Origin: Acanthopleura granulata
Lineage: Eukaryota; Mollusca; Polyplacophora; Chitonida; Chitonidae
Reading direction: 5' to 3'
Assembly (NCBI GenBank): GCA_016165875.1
Contig: JABBOT010000005.1
Coordinates: 3,951,862-4,015,861 of the forward strand
Length of the DNA: 64,000 nucleotides
The first letter of the stretch is position 1; each line of letters starts with the position of its first letter. Shown here one piece after another: positions 1-13,500 of this stretch. A program made the position numbers and the translations under genes. Below the pieces are notes generated by a model, which did no database searches, had not been told where the DNA came from, and saw only the letters and a list, made by a program, of their open reading frames with translations.

Positions 1-115
1 TATAACGTGCTAATCTGTGGACAGGTTCTGAACCGCGTTACAGGTTACATTGAGCTATAACGTGCTAATCTGTGGACAGGTTCTGAACCGCGTTACAGGC
101 TACATCGAGCTATAA
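1..115. repeat. 55-bp tandem repeat cut by the window start
   Basis: TATAACGTGCTAATCTGTGG at position 1 recurs at 56, and the two copies are almost identical. At least two copies are present and the array may continue to the left. Confidence 0.85.
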
Positions 116-1321
116 AGATGACATGGGGACTCATATATAATTATGTTGAAAGTCAGGACTATGATTTTAAACTATGTTTTATGGATGCAAAATATGCTTT
201 GCCAAAGGCTTTATTGATTTAAAGTTTAATATAAAAGCATGAGAGTTTTATTACCTGAGCAATAATTTACTGTTTGACGGTAAATCTGTCTTTACGGGCT
301 GAGCACGAACATCTTAGCCTCCTCCCGCAGAGCCAGTCTGGTATCGCTTAATCACTGAATTAATGCATGGTAATCTGTTTAAAAGTGGAAGGTAGTTTTG
401 CACACTTTATCTATTTTTTAACAGAAAAAGCTATGGCGTGGCTGTTTGTATGAATACCTGTAGAAGCTCACAAAACTTTCCATGTCTCAGGTTCAAAATG
501 CCAGACTCTATGCAGACCATTGCTAACTTGAACACGTGACTGCATTACAATTACTGAACAGAAAAGCATGTTCACCCTGTAATGTGCGTTTTTAAGCTGG
601 CTATATGAAAACCAATGCATTCAATGAAAGAAACATGAAAATAGCCATTCTTGCATGTTCACATATCTGAGTTCATGTGAACTCAGATATGTGAACATGC
701 TAATCTCGCCCCCTGTGGTTTGACACCTCGCTTTTCAGGCGTTCAGTAATCTGACGAGACTTAGAGGCATTTATTGTGACTGAACAAATATTAATCCCTT
801 CATGAGGTAGGCCTGTGACACAGAGTAAAGCTCTGCAGTGAGTCTTTCCGAACAAAGCCACACTTGCGGAAGTCACACTGCAACAACAACAACAACATAT
901 TTGAAATCGGAATGATGTATGCACCAGGGAATACAACCTCTACCATTATTTTCTTTTTGCTTGTCTGACATAATATCCAAGATTTTTCACCTTAAGTACT
1001 TATTGATCTATTTGCGCACAGGTGAAATTTGGTTAGTTACACCTTCTAAAAGCACGCTGTTTACGTACATTTCTTGGTAAAAATGCTTGTTCGGTTCATG
1101 TTTTAGCTGTTGTCGTGTCAAATTTAAGCATTCTCACAAGAAAGTACACCACATTTCTTGAGGGTTGTGTTATATCTGTTTTCGTGCTATATCGAGGTGT
1201 CTTGTAGTGAGGCTACATTGTATAAAGATAAGATGATCTCCTTTAATTTACACCCCAGCTGCCCGAGGCAGGTAATCTGTTGCTGTTCAGGAGATTTCAT
1301 CAACATATTTGTATCCATGCA
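116..1321. other. RanGAP1 intron or upstream sequence with no recognised gene
   Basis: Open frames here are short and show no family motif. The only structure is the perfect palindrome at 653-700 and a (CAA)n run near 882. No RanGAP1 exon encoding the conserved segment before IGTLEE is present. Confidence 0.6.
653..700. repeat. Perfect inverted repeat, 22-bp arms, 4-base spacer
   Basis: GCATGTTCACATATCTGAG... is followed after ATGT by its exact reverse complement ending ...GTGAACATGC. Transcribed on either strand it would form a perfect short hairpin. Confidence 0.95.
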
Positions 1322-1503
1322 TTTAATTAATTATTTAGTTGAATGTTCTTTTATGCTCTACTCAAGAATATTTCACTTGTACGACAGCAGTCAGCGTTGT
1401 GGGGGAAACTGAACAGAACCTTGGGGCAACCCATGATCATCCACAGGTTGCTGGCAGAGGAGTGCGGAGTGGAAGCCAGCCTGAAGTGGACTTGAATTCA
1501 CAT
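1322..1503 (-). mobile_element. tRNA-headed SINE, 5'-truncated, minus orientation
   Basis: It matches the body and tail of the SINE at 4160 and 7260 in reverse (ACTCAAGAATATTTCACTTG, ACAGGTTGCTGGCAG). The tRNA head is missing. It ends about 30 bases before a RanGAP1 acceptor at 1533. Confidence 0.8.
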
Positions 1504-1533
1504 TTATAATGTATGTGTGGTACTGTCTTGTAG

Positions 1534-4500
1534 ACTATTGGTACACTAGAGGAACTGGCTATGCCACAGAATGGCATCAACTTCCCTGGCATTACAGCCC
1601 TATCAGAGGCTGTGGCTGCTAACCCTGGACTCCGAGTTCTCAACCTCAATGACAACACCTTTACAGAGAAAGGCGCAGCTGCTATGGCAAAGGTGCGTAT
1701 TTTTGTGCTTGTATGGTTGCTTGCAGCTTTAGGAATTTTACAGGATGAGTTAAGGAGACTATACCGGAGAGTTATTGCAAATTTTCAATTCAGTCAGCTC
1801 AAGTTGAACCTTTTGTATTTTCCCCCAATAGCCAGTGCATGCATTGTCAGAAAATGTCACCCCCGGTATCTTGCAAGTTTTTGTTTTTAAACTTTAATTA
1901 GTTTTCCAAAATGTTCCAGTTCAACCCGAACTATCAGTGTTAATGTAAACAGAAAAAGTAATGAGCCATATGTGGATGTAAAAGGCCACTTAGCAAACTG
2001 CGTGCAAAATAGATGCCTACATTTCATTCCATTCTCGTTGAAAGCCATTGTGACAACATAAGCCCATGGAAAGACCGAACGCATGTAACCAATGTTTGCG
2101 TCATCTCGTTGATGTTTTGGAACAATATTGACCTTATATGCCTGTTCTTGAGTGACGTTTCAGAAAACAGGCCGCCTTAAAGTTGAATATTCTTGAGTTT
2201 ATGCATATTGCAAGAAAAGTTCATTAAAGCATGATTTTCGAACCCAATTTGTCTTCCTTTACTTATATTTAGGCCAATGGCATGCTAAGCTATGTTATAA
2301 ATTCAAGGCATATAAAAGTCCAAATACAGAAATTCTTGGGTACAATTTCTTTAATTGTTTGAAATTGATTGGAGAACTTGTCCATATTGTATGTCATAAT
2401 AATTTGAAAGTCGGTTATGTAGCGTGGATGGGAGACACTTTCCTGGAAAGGTTTGTCTTCGGTAAAGTAAATAATCTCAGTACAGTGGTAAAAGTTTCCT
2501 GGAGAATTAAAGGTTTTCTTTGTCCTCAATGAGGTATGTGTAATGCAATATTGTAAATAATTTATATTTTGAACTAAGAGGACTGGTGCACTGAGCTGCT
2601 TCTGTAACATAGTATCCCACAGACTTGGGAGTTTCATGATTGAAAGTTTGATAAATTTATTTGGTTTTATTTATTTTATTTACTGACTGGATTGGTGTTA
2701 TATGATGAAGGTCTCTTTCATAATCCTAGAGTACCTAGAGTACATTACGCCAAAAGATTAACCTAAACACATAGCCTACACTGTGTTGAAACCATGCTGA
2801 AACGATGTTGATGTGATGTTGGCACCATGCTAACACAATGTCAGCACCGTGTTGGCACCATGTCGACACTGCCAGCACTGTTTTGGCACCATGTCAACAC
2901 ACTGTCAGCACCGTGTTGGCACCAGGTCGACAAGGTGCCAGCAACGTGTTCATCTATGCGAAACTAAAACATGGTGAATGCAAAACGAACAAGAAAATAG
3001 TCATACTGTTAAACCTGCAATTCTGCAAACTAACAGCTAAAGAAGAATTTATCAGTGTGTGAAGTAATAGCTTCTGAAGTCACCAGTACATGTATTTGTA
3101 ATTTTAAAACTTGAATTTTAAGTTACCGTGGCAAAATTGCGTCTAACTTGTAATGGTACTGAGCACTGAATGTTTTTCTATATAATTTCAAATTTGTATA
3201 ATTGGGTAAAAAATAAGAGTTTCTGCGGAATGATATTTTTAGGGATTTCTAAATATATAATTAAAATCTGTAAACAGTATATTTTTTCCAAGAAGATTTT
3301 GTGTATGTTTTCACTAAATCGCCTAAAGCCACAGTAAAAGTGCATGCATAGGGTGGGATGAAGTGTGTTAATCCCCGCGTGCGTCCATCAGAGTGAAATA
3401 TCATGTCAATGACTTGATACAGGTTCACCATCATATTATACAGCCATATTTCTTGGTGCCAGTGAACTATTTTACAGCGGAATCAGATGTGCACTGAATT
3501 TATACTCTAACCCTTCATCTAGCTGGTCTTTTATAGTCATAGAGAGAAGAAATCCCTGTGGTGGGAAGTTTGAGAGTGGGGAAGCTTTTGATAATGGCAA
3601 CTTAATGTGGAGACTCCTGTAACCACAACAGAGTTACAAATTCAGGACAATCTCAGAAGGGCCCAGGGTTTGGAAGCTTTTGGGCTGTGTCCAGGGTTTA
3701 TGTCAGTGTGACGGGCGACACTTCCTGCAGGTGGCCGTTGAACTTGACTGAACCGGTCATCTCCCATCAACAATACTTTTCAAAACAAGGGTAGATATAC
3801 AGTCCCCAGTTTCTTGGCTTTTCTAATATATGATACTCACTCTTAAAATTACAACCAAAATCCTCTGAAAAAAAGAAGGAAAAAAAAAAAAAAGAAATAT
3901 ATAAAACTAGGGACTGCAACCCATCACTCCTTGACAGGTAATTTTGCATAAGAATGCCACATGGCGCGGCCGTGGGAAACATCCACACCTGTCATGACCG
4001 TGAGAGGTCATTTTATGGCAATTACTATAGTACAATTATGTAGACATGACTGTATGCTAACTGGTTTTTACATTGTTTATAGAATTCAGGCTTGGGTATA
4101 CCTGTGCAAAAATGAAACTCAGTCGCTGTTTACATGGACAAAGAAGTTAAAATCCTGCGGAGGCCTCCGTGGCTCAGTCAGTTAGCGCACTAACGCAGTG
4201 CAATCACTGAAGCCTCCCACCAATGCTGTCGCTGTGAGTTCAAGCCCAGCTCATGCTGGCTTTCTCTCCGGCCGTACGTGGGAAGGTTTGCCAGCAACCT
4301 GCGGATGGTCGTGGGTTTCCCCCGAGCTCTGGCCGGTTTCCTCCCACAATAATGCTGGCTGCCGTCGTATAAGTGAAATATTCTTGAGTACAGCGTAAAA
4401 CACCAATCAAATAAATAAATAAATTCCTGCAAGTTACATATATATGTGCAAAAACTGTAAAGTGAGTTGTTGCCTGACATAAGCCACCAATGAGCAAAAC

Positions 4501-7500
4501 ATGCAGCTAAAATTCATGCATCAGCCAGCAAAAAAGATATTTTTATTTACAGTGAGGGTTGTTAATTTGAAACGAGTCAGCTGTAACAGCATGGAAGAGA
4601 TATTTTTGTGTAGGCTAGTCAACATGCATAACGGGCATCAGGCAAAGAAGCATCAGCCAGATTTTTCGCTGCTAGTGATGAGGCCTAAACAGCCATGGAT
4701 TATCACTCGTCACTTGAGATCTTCACTTCATGTACATGTGCGTGTACCTGCTGGTAAGCAGTGGTAAATGTCTCTTTTTGACTTGTCACATTCATGTAAA
4801 CTGTAGGGTGAGAAAGTCGGTCGAATGCTCCCCAGACTACTACTAAGAAAACTACGACTGTATAACATCAAGGACTGCTCCCGATCCCGGCATTCAGTTA
4901 AATTGCACTGTCATCAGTCTGTCGAAATGTGACATAAATTCATTAATTTGACAAATACACCAAGGTAAGTATACTGCCAGTGTAATTACTTTGAACCCTG
5001 TCGGTAAATTTATTGAGGATGAAGGTGAAAACTGTCAAATGGGAGCCGTATTTGAAGACATTATGCGACCCGAAATCTAGGTGACACAGTGCTGACATCT
5101 TGTTGACATGATGCCAACACCGTGTAGACACCTTATTAACACAGTGCCAACATGGTTCCAACACTGTGTCGACATGTTCAGTTTTCATTAGGTGAATTTT
5201 TTTGTGCACTGAAGATTACCATTTTTGGTAAGAAGCCTGACTTCTTAATTACACCTGCAACTCTACTAGCGTGAATTGGATTTGAACCTATGATCTCACT
5301 CACCAGAGAGGCTCCCAGACGGAAAGAACTGATTCTTTATTTATATATCTATTGTTTTTGTTGTACACAGGCCTTACCAAAACTAGAGAAGCTGGAAGTG
5401 CTCAATTTTGGGGACTGTTTGGTACGGACAGAAGGGGCCAAGTCTTTAGCTAAAGCTTTGGAGGAAAAACACCTGAAATTAAAGGTAAGTGCCTGCATGT
5501 AGTATGTTATGCCTCAATGTTAATGTGAGTTTGCTGAAATCTTGTAAAAAATGAAGGATCAAAAACCCCCAAATGAGACACTGGAATATGAATTTTTCCT
5601 TTCATTTAAAACTATTTGATTTGATGGTGCCTTATTCACGGAATGTTACAGGAGCTAATATTGTCTGGCAATGAGATTCGCAAGGCTGGGGCTTTGGCTG
5701 TTGCAGAGAGCATGGAAAACAAGAATGACCTGGTAAAACTAGACTTAGATGGTAAGTGGTTCAGTCATCCTGGTTAACCTAGACTTTGATGGTAAGTTGT
5801 ACAATCATCCAGGTTAACCCAAACTTTGATGGTAAGTTATGCAATCATCCTGGTTAACCTACACTTTGATAGTCAGTGGTACAATCATCCAGGTTGAACT
5901 AGACTTAAGTGGTACAACCATGTCGGTTTAATAGACTAAAAGTGGAACCTGGCTCAATGGTAGGCTGTGTCACTCTTCTCTACCTGTACATTTATGATTT
6001 CTTTTGAGATTTGCCAGTTGAATATCAACACAAAACATCATCATAGACAGTTGACTTTTCCTTGAGGCCACAAAGATGGCCATAGCATAATGATAAGTAG
6101 GTACATTTTACTGAGTGGGATACACAACCTTTATGTCTGTGCTTGTGTACCCTCATGCGAGTTATGCACAAGGTAACTTTTCAGTCAGCCTAGATTAAGA
6201 AAAAATTCTGTTTTATTGTCAATAACCAAACAATTTTTGATGATGAAACGTCAGCTTGGATGTCTCCTTGCCCCTCAACTCATTTAAACACGAGATTGTT
6301 AGTGAATAGTACACAAATGGGTGTGTGTTTCTGGTTACAGCTAACATGCTGGGGGATGAAGGTATTGAGGTAGTGCAGGGCACGATGGAGGCCATGGGAC
6401 GCGTGGAAGCTTTAGGAACATTCAGGTAACCCCCATGGACATCCATGTGCCACATTTGGACAGACGGCTGAATTTGAATATTCATCTTGCCATGGTCATG
6501 TGTGTTCCTTAGAAAGAAAAATAAAGTTCACATAAACTGGATGGCTGTTGCTTGAAACAATGTTTACATGAAGAGCATCGATCAGGCAACAGAATTAAAC
6601 ATTGATCAAGTGCTGTGGTATGCTTTTTAAAAGTTTCCTAGATATCATATGATGTAAAATGTAACAAAATTTACCTTATTCTCTCTGTTTACTAAACTTT
6701 GAACAAGAGTGTTGCTTTTGTTTGTGTTCCTAAAAATAAATCAAATGTTTCATTCATATTTTATCGAAGAGAAGATCGTTCTTGCCTAACATCGGACTGC
6801 TAAATGGAGGTCATCAGGTGAAAGGAAGACCTCTACACATTTATTGTTGTCTGATTTCAGTGATGATGAAGGGGAAGATGAGGATGAGGAAGAGGATCAG
6901 TCAGATCACAATTCTGAGGTCAGGACATGCAAACATGGCTGAATACACTCTGAATATGACTGAATAAACTCGGAATATGACCAATTAAACTTCTAATATG
7001 TCTGAGTAGACTTTGAATATGACTATGTAGCCTGAATATAAATGGATAGACTCTGAATGTGGCTGAATATACTCATGATAGGACTGAATAAGCTGTGATT
7101 ATGGCTGAATAATCTTTGAATAGATTGAATAACTGCTAAGTATGACTGAATAAATTTTGAATATGACTGAGTAAAGTGGATATGACTGGATATAGCCTGA
7201 ATATGATTGAATGTATTTTGAATATGATTGAATGTGAATTTATTCTTAATATTACTGAAGGGGCCTCTGTGACTCAGTCGGTTAACGAGCTAGCACAGCG
7301 TAATGACCTAGAAGCCTCCCACCAATGCGGTCACTGTGAGTTCAAGCCCAGGTCGTGCTGGCTTCTTCTCCGGCCGGTATGTGGGAAGGTCTGCCAGCAA
7401 CCTGCGGATGGTCGTGGGTTTCCCCTGGGCTCTGGCTGGTTTCCTCCCACCATAATGTTGGCCGCCGTCGTATAAGTGAAATATTCTTGAGTACTGCGTA

Positions 7501-10500
7501 AAACACCAATCAAATAAATAAATAAATAAATAAATAATATTACTGAATGAACACTGAATGCAGATATGACTGAAGGTAATCTGAATATTACCAAGTTCAG
7601 TCTGAATATTGCTGAATTTATTCTCAGTATGACTGAATGAACACTGAACATAACTGAATCCTTATGTGCTGAATGTACTGTGAATATGAATGGATGCCCT
7701 CTGAATGTGACTGAATATAATCCACAATAAATTTACTCACTGAACTATTCGGTCTTATAGATTGATCTATAGTGAAATCAGGAGAAAGGATTCACTTTTT
7801 TTCACCCATATTTTCAACAGATTAATACCTGGTGCATTTAGTTGTGTCGTTATGTGTTATAGTCTGAAGAAGGCATAGACGACACGGAAGGAGAAGAAGT
7901 TCAGGACCCTCATTTACAAGTTAAAGGGGAGTCCATTACTCCAACTAAACAGGTGAGCTTTCTGCTGTCTGCTGTGGTAATCGCTGGACAACATCTTACA
8001 TCTTGCCATTGTTTACAGGAGCACATTTCCACGTATTTTTGGTTTCTTTTTGTATAATCTGAAATAAATGTCCATTGAGGTACACATGAGATCACATCTG
8101 TGCTTTGATGGCGTCAAGGGTTACCATTGTTGGATAACTGGATCTTGGCAGGTAGATAGGCTGAGACATTAGAGTGCATTATGCAGGCTGTCCATGCCTT
8201 GCAACCCTGATAATTCCTGATATTCCATTCCATCTTACGGCATGCATTGTATGTTTTATATGTGATACCTGTATCTTAACCTCTACGTTTTCTTTGACAG
8301 AGTGGTAGTGCCAAGGATTTCTTGCAGTTTCCATCTCCCTCAAAGTTGCTACAGCTGGGGGCTGGCAGAGCAGATGCCATTCTGGCAGAACTTGGGGTGA
8401 GTTGACGATTTAGAAGAGTGTATTTTGGTGCCAGCATGGTCATGCAGGTGAGCTTTTCCTCTGGAGCCAAGAGTTGAGATCGTGATGTATAGTAAAACAT
8501 CTCCAAACCAACCATGCCCGGTTCTGCTAAAAATGCCAGTTTTGACAAGATGTCGGTTTGTGGAATATAACGTGTGCAACAACAACAACACTTACTGGTA
8601 CTTCCTTGTACGCAGCTTGCAGATGGGTCACTAATAAACAAAGTTCTGTACAAGCAAGCAAGGTGAATGAAGTTGGGTCTTTTGTCCCAACTTTTATTTC
8701 TTCAAATCCGGAATAGGAATAGGCCTACAAAAACAAATAGGCTAACAAGTAAACATGCCTGGAACTGAAACTTCTGATGCGTTGTTCGTCACATCGGCAA
8801 ATTTTGTCACATTTGTCAAGCCAAAATAAAAACTGTTTCCATCTTAGGATATCCTTGAGAGTGAATTTCCCAACAGTGTGTTTCGGTTTAGGACTTAAGG
8901 TAAGTCGCACAAGGCTAAACGAGTTGAACTTCATCAATCAGGGACTCGTACATTTCCACTCAATGTTTCAGTGTTAACATGCACTAGATTGTATAGGGAC
9001 TGGAAATCCCTGTTGGTATTCAGAATAGACAAGTATCAGTGTATTCAGTTAAAATAACAGGGGTTATAAATGGAGATAAAAGCAGACCAAGCGGCATGGT
9101 CGGTATTGACAAGATGTTGGTTTATAGATGTGTCGGTCATGGCAAATTTCCCTGTATTTCATTCAGTTTTTTTCTCACTTAGACTTCTGCAGGTATCTTT
9201 ATTTTCTAAAGTCACATGGGTTGATTGTGCGATGTCTCAGATCTGTTCTGTTATGCTCAGATCTGTTAATTTTGCAGAAATGTATCATGAAATTTCAAGA
9301 CAAATATGCTTTTCACCTCAGTGTGACGTGTAAGCTAGAACGATCTTGTTTGCCTGGAATGATTGTGACATATGCTGTGTGTTTACATTGTACAGAATCA
9401 GTCTCATGATGTGGATACAGCTGTGAGTACACTCATCAGGGTAAGTAATGGGTTCTACATCCTGTTCTCATGAGGTCAAGGTTAAAGGACGTTATCTTAC
9501 AAAATATGTTACTGTGAAGAAAACGGTGTTTTATTTCTCGTACCATTCAGGTTTTACCTTTTCTGTCATTCATTTTAGTTGGTTATGCCTAGTGTAGTAA
9601 TAAACGTGTTTGACGATGGTAATTTTACACCGTAATTGAAATTGTCTAAAGTGAAGATTATTCTGGAATAGAGAAAAGCTCTGTTTTATTATTTCATCCT
9701 TTTTAGATATCATTAGTGGTTTCCCCTGGCAACAAGAAAGCCACAGAAGCAGCTTGTGATTGTGCAGGTAAAACTGACTTTGTTGGTTAAAGTTAATTTC
9801 CTTGAATGTTGTACCAAAATTAAGAGAAATGTAGTTGAAGACCGTTCTTATAAACAGCCTGTCAGAGGACAATGTTGATTTAGCCTATGGTCAAGTTAAA
9901 AAGCACATGGTCTGAGGATCGTATAAGAACAAAGATGGGGGACAAGAGATATCATTTCTGAATGAAACAGAAGATGTTTAACTGGTAAATGTTGTATAAT
10001 ATTTTAAGCGATCTGTAGGAAATTTAAAAATCCCCTAAAAAACACATAGCTTTGCTGAGCATTAAATATGTACATCCTACCAAAGAAAGAAAAGCATCAA
10101 GGTAATTTATGATCTCTAAACATTTATGTGACTGAATGTGACTGAATTTTTCTCCCGTCACCTGTCTGCTCCTCACTCACAGACATCACTTAAGCTCTGA
10201 CAATAAACTGCATTGTTTTATATGCAACGGGGACGGTGTCTTGGCGTCCAGTTCCTACCCATGGGAGCAAGCAATGTATGGTTTATTCAAGTAAAATCAA
10301 AACTGGTTAAAATGAGGTAAATTTGTCGGAAGGTGACATAGATGGTGCTGTGAATACCCACATACTCTGGTATATGCATGTCAGCGTGGTCAGGCAATGC
10401 TCATTGGTATAAAAACATTGAAAAATAACCTTACTATTTATGTAGGTAATTTCACCAAGAACACCCTCCTAAAACTGTATTCCCTAATTTTCGTTGGCCC

Positions 10501-13500
10501 AAATGACACATGCTGTCAAATAACTAGATGCCTGGCCTACTACAAATTTTAATATCATGAGGGGTTGACCACCATTTTCTCAAATTAAATCAGCTGGAAT
10601 GCATGTACTAACGTCCTATCACCATAGGAACAGGGTGAGGGTGGCATTTGCTCATTGGATGATATTTTGCTCTGTTAAATTGTAGCCACAAGTAAAGGAA
10701 ATTTTTTTCAACCATTATTTGTCATAGTTTATACCTGCAAAATTACCTGATAGTACTTCAACACACTTCAGAGATATAGCCAATCCCTACCCGTCCCCAC
10801 CATTTTCTGGTTCAGAGTTCAGAACAGCAGAGAATGGTTGAAGCAAGTTTTTATTGTATACATTTTACTATAGTAGTGTGTTTTTCAGGTAGAGCAAGTC
10901 ATTTTGAAGATAATACGTCACAAAACTTTTTAATATGGCTGGATAGGGGCATGTGTAATTCAGAGCTGGGAATGTTTAAGTAAAGTAGTGCATTTTTATG
11001 GATGTCACTTGATTTTACACTGAAGTAAAAATAGCTGTTGTTGTAGCAGTCACACGTAAGTAATATCTACAAGGTTATAAAAAATAGTCTTTTAAAACTA
11101 GACCTAAGACAGAAACTATTTAGCTGATGAAAAAAAAATTTTTTTTGGACTTTATGAATCTCTGTTAATGGTATTCAGCTACACAGACCTATGTAATTGT
11201 AGGAAACATATTTGATATTGTAACCATATTAATCATTCTAAAGGGTCATGGAAAAGTCGTGGAATTTGTAGACCTGAAAATTGTGCGAAGCCCGCAGCTA
11301 TTTCCATTGGTGGACAACAGCATGAGGTACCCACAAATATGGTGATGTGGTAGTACTCATTACAGTGCTTCACCACTTCAACTGAATTTACTTGAAACTA
11401 ATCTTTAGATTACCTATACTAAGTACAGTGGGAGCATACGCCAGACCTGAAGCATAGGCATCATCGTCCAGTAATAGCTAAAGGAATGTTAAGGCTGGTA
11501 CCTGTACTGTAATTCTTCAACCTTTTCGTGTGTTTGCAAGGCATTTATTCAAGTATATTCTGAAGGCATTAATGTGAAGTTGAAGGACTTCATTCTGAAG
11601 TCAGATTAAAAATGTGCATAAATTGTACTAAAATTTGCTCTTTCACATGCGAAAAGGTTGAGGAATTAGAGTATGTCAAAAAGTACTGCAAGTCATAATA
11701 CGAGGGTGATATTTCATGTTTGATGAGTCTTCAAACCTGCTTACAGTTCCCTTGTGACCTCTGTCTCTGGTTTGTTTCTGCAGACAAACTACTGTCACAG
11801 GTGATGAAATCTGATCCAGAGAAGCAGGGAGTCCAGGTCTCCAATGCTATACTCGTGTATTTAGGCTTGATCAAGGCAAGTGGTTTCCTTGGTGTTTGTA
11901 TATGTACACCATTTTCTGTCTTATTCCTCAAACTGTTAACAATATAACAGAACAGTGTAGTCCAATTTAGTAGTGTAAAAATGTGACAAAATGTTACAGT
12001 TTTACTGTTTTTATTTTATCTGTTCTTTTGAATTTATTTTTACTCTACTTGTTTATCATTTAGACGTACATGTATAAAGGAATCAAATGTGTCTAGAAAG
12101 CAAATTTCTTTTGCTTTGTTTCCAATGAATAATGACTAAGTCTGCCCCTTAATCTGCCAAGTTGACCCCTATCTCATTGTTAAGGAACTAAGACGGTATT
12201 AGGAGACCTCTACATTGGCTGCTCAGTCCTCTTGTTTCAACCCCTCACCAAGACAAAAAATTTGTTTTGTTTTTGCCTCTGAATTTGAAGCCAAGCCCAA
12301 ATTTGATCTGTTCTTCCTTGACCATTGGTTGCATTTTCCACACAGGCAATATTAAGTTTTAGAAACTCACTAAAAACAGATATGGAGAAAACCATTTAAA
12401 GAGAGGTGAAAACAAAACATCTGTTACAGAGATCAAGCGAGCTGAGTAAATCTAACGAGTGTTTTATGATCAATTTCAGGGTGAGGATAAGAAGTACAAA
12501 GCCCCGAGTGATATAACAGGCCCTCTGCTAGTCCTGACTCACGTTGTTCAGCAGCCCTACTTCACAAAGTCTGCGCGGGACATCCTCTTAGCCTTTGTCT
12601 GCAAGTAAGTCTGGCAGCGTTCATACCCCAGAATGCTGTGCAGCGGTGTGCCCACTTGCACGAAATTCTCTCAACATAACGAGCACACAGCTTGCTGTGC
12701 TGGTTGCCTTGGTAGTTACGTGCTTGTAGTGTTGAGAGGGCTTCGTGACGACTGAACTTTTGCTTTGGTGAGCTGGGCCCGTTTGCCAACTGTCTGCAAT
12801 TAATTGTATTATAACCATATAACTCATTTCACAATCAAGGGTAAAAATGAATTACACCAGTTGCATAAAGGAATTATAAGGTGATTGTAACTTTTCGAAG
12901 TTACTACTGGGATTGTAAGCAAAATTTATTTTGTACAGAGAATTGTTATGTATAAATGAGAATGTATTAAAGTTCTTTTTGAGAATATTAATTGCACATC
13001 CTTGCAAAAGGAGTTGAAAATTTCTAACTAACCGCCCATGTAAGGCACATATTTGTACCAAACATTTATTTTTGGGCCAGTGGATTGTCATTTTTGATTG
13101 TAAGCGTTTCACAGTTCCTTTGTGCAAGGGGAAAAATGTTGTTGGTTTCCCGGGCCTCTGCACAGTTTCCTCCGCCCATAATGCTGGCTGCTGTCTTATA
13201 TGGTAAATGTAGTGAAATATACTTGAGTGCTGTGTAAAACAGCAATCAAAGAAATAAATAAATTCTACAAGGAGACATAGCAGTAAATATGACAATAATA
13301 TTCTTACGAGCTACGTCAAACGACTGGCCAGCAATCTAGCTTGCCATTGAGTACACCTTGTAAATTCTCATAGGGGGGTAAAAAAAAAATTGGACACGTG
13401 GCATTTATGTTTAATTGATCGAAGGTGTGCATGAGCATGTAAATAAAACTGTTGTACACAGTGATTCTTCCTCATACTAGCAATGGGCAATTCTGGATAT

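Noticed and set aside
4160..4232. Functional tRNA gene
   Set aside because: Only A and B boxes are recognisable; no cloverleaf, and the unit recurs as a SINE with an A-rich tail.
4198..4480. Several open frames on both strands sharing peptides with frames near 7.4, 42.3, 55.1 and 59.1 kb
   Set aside because: The shared peptides are translations of the SINE, not a protein family.
8276..8653. 125-codon minus-strand frame
   Set aside because: Antisense to a RanGAP1 exon and its intron; no homology signal.
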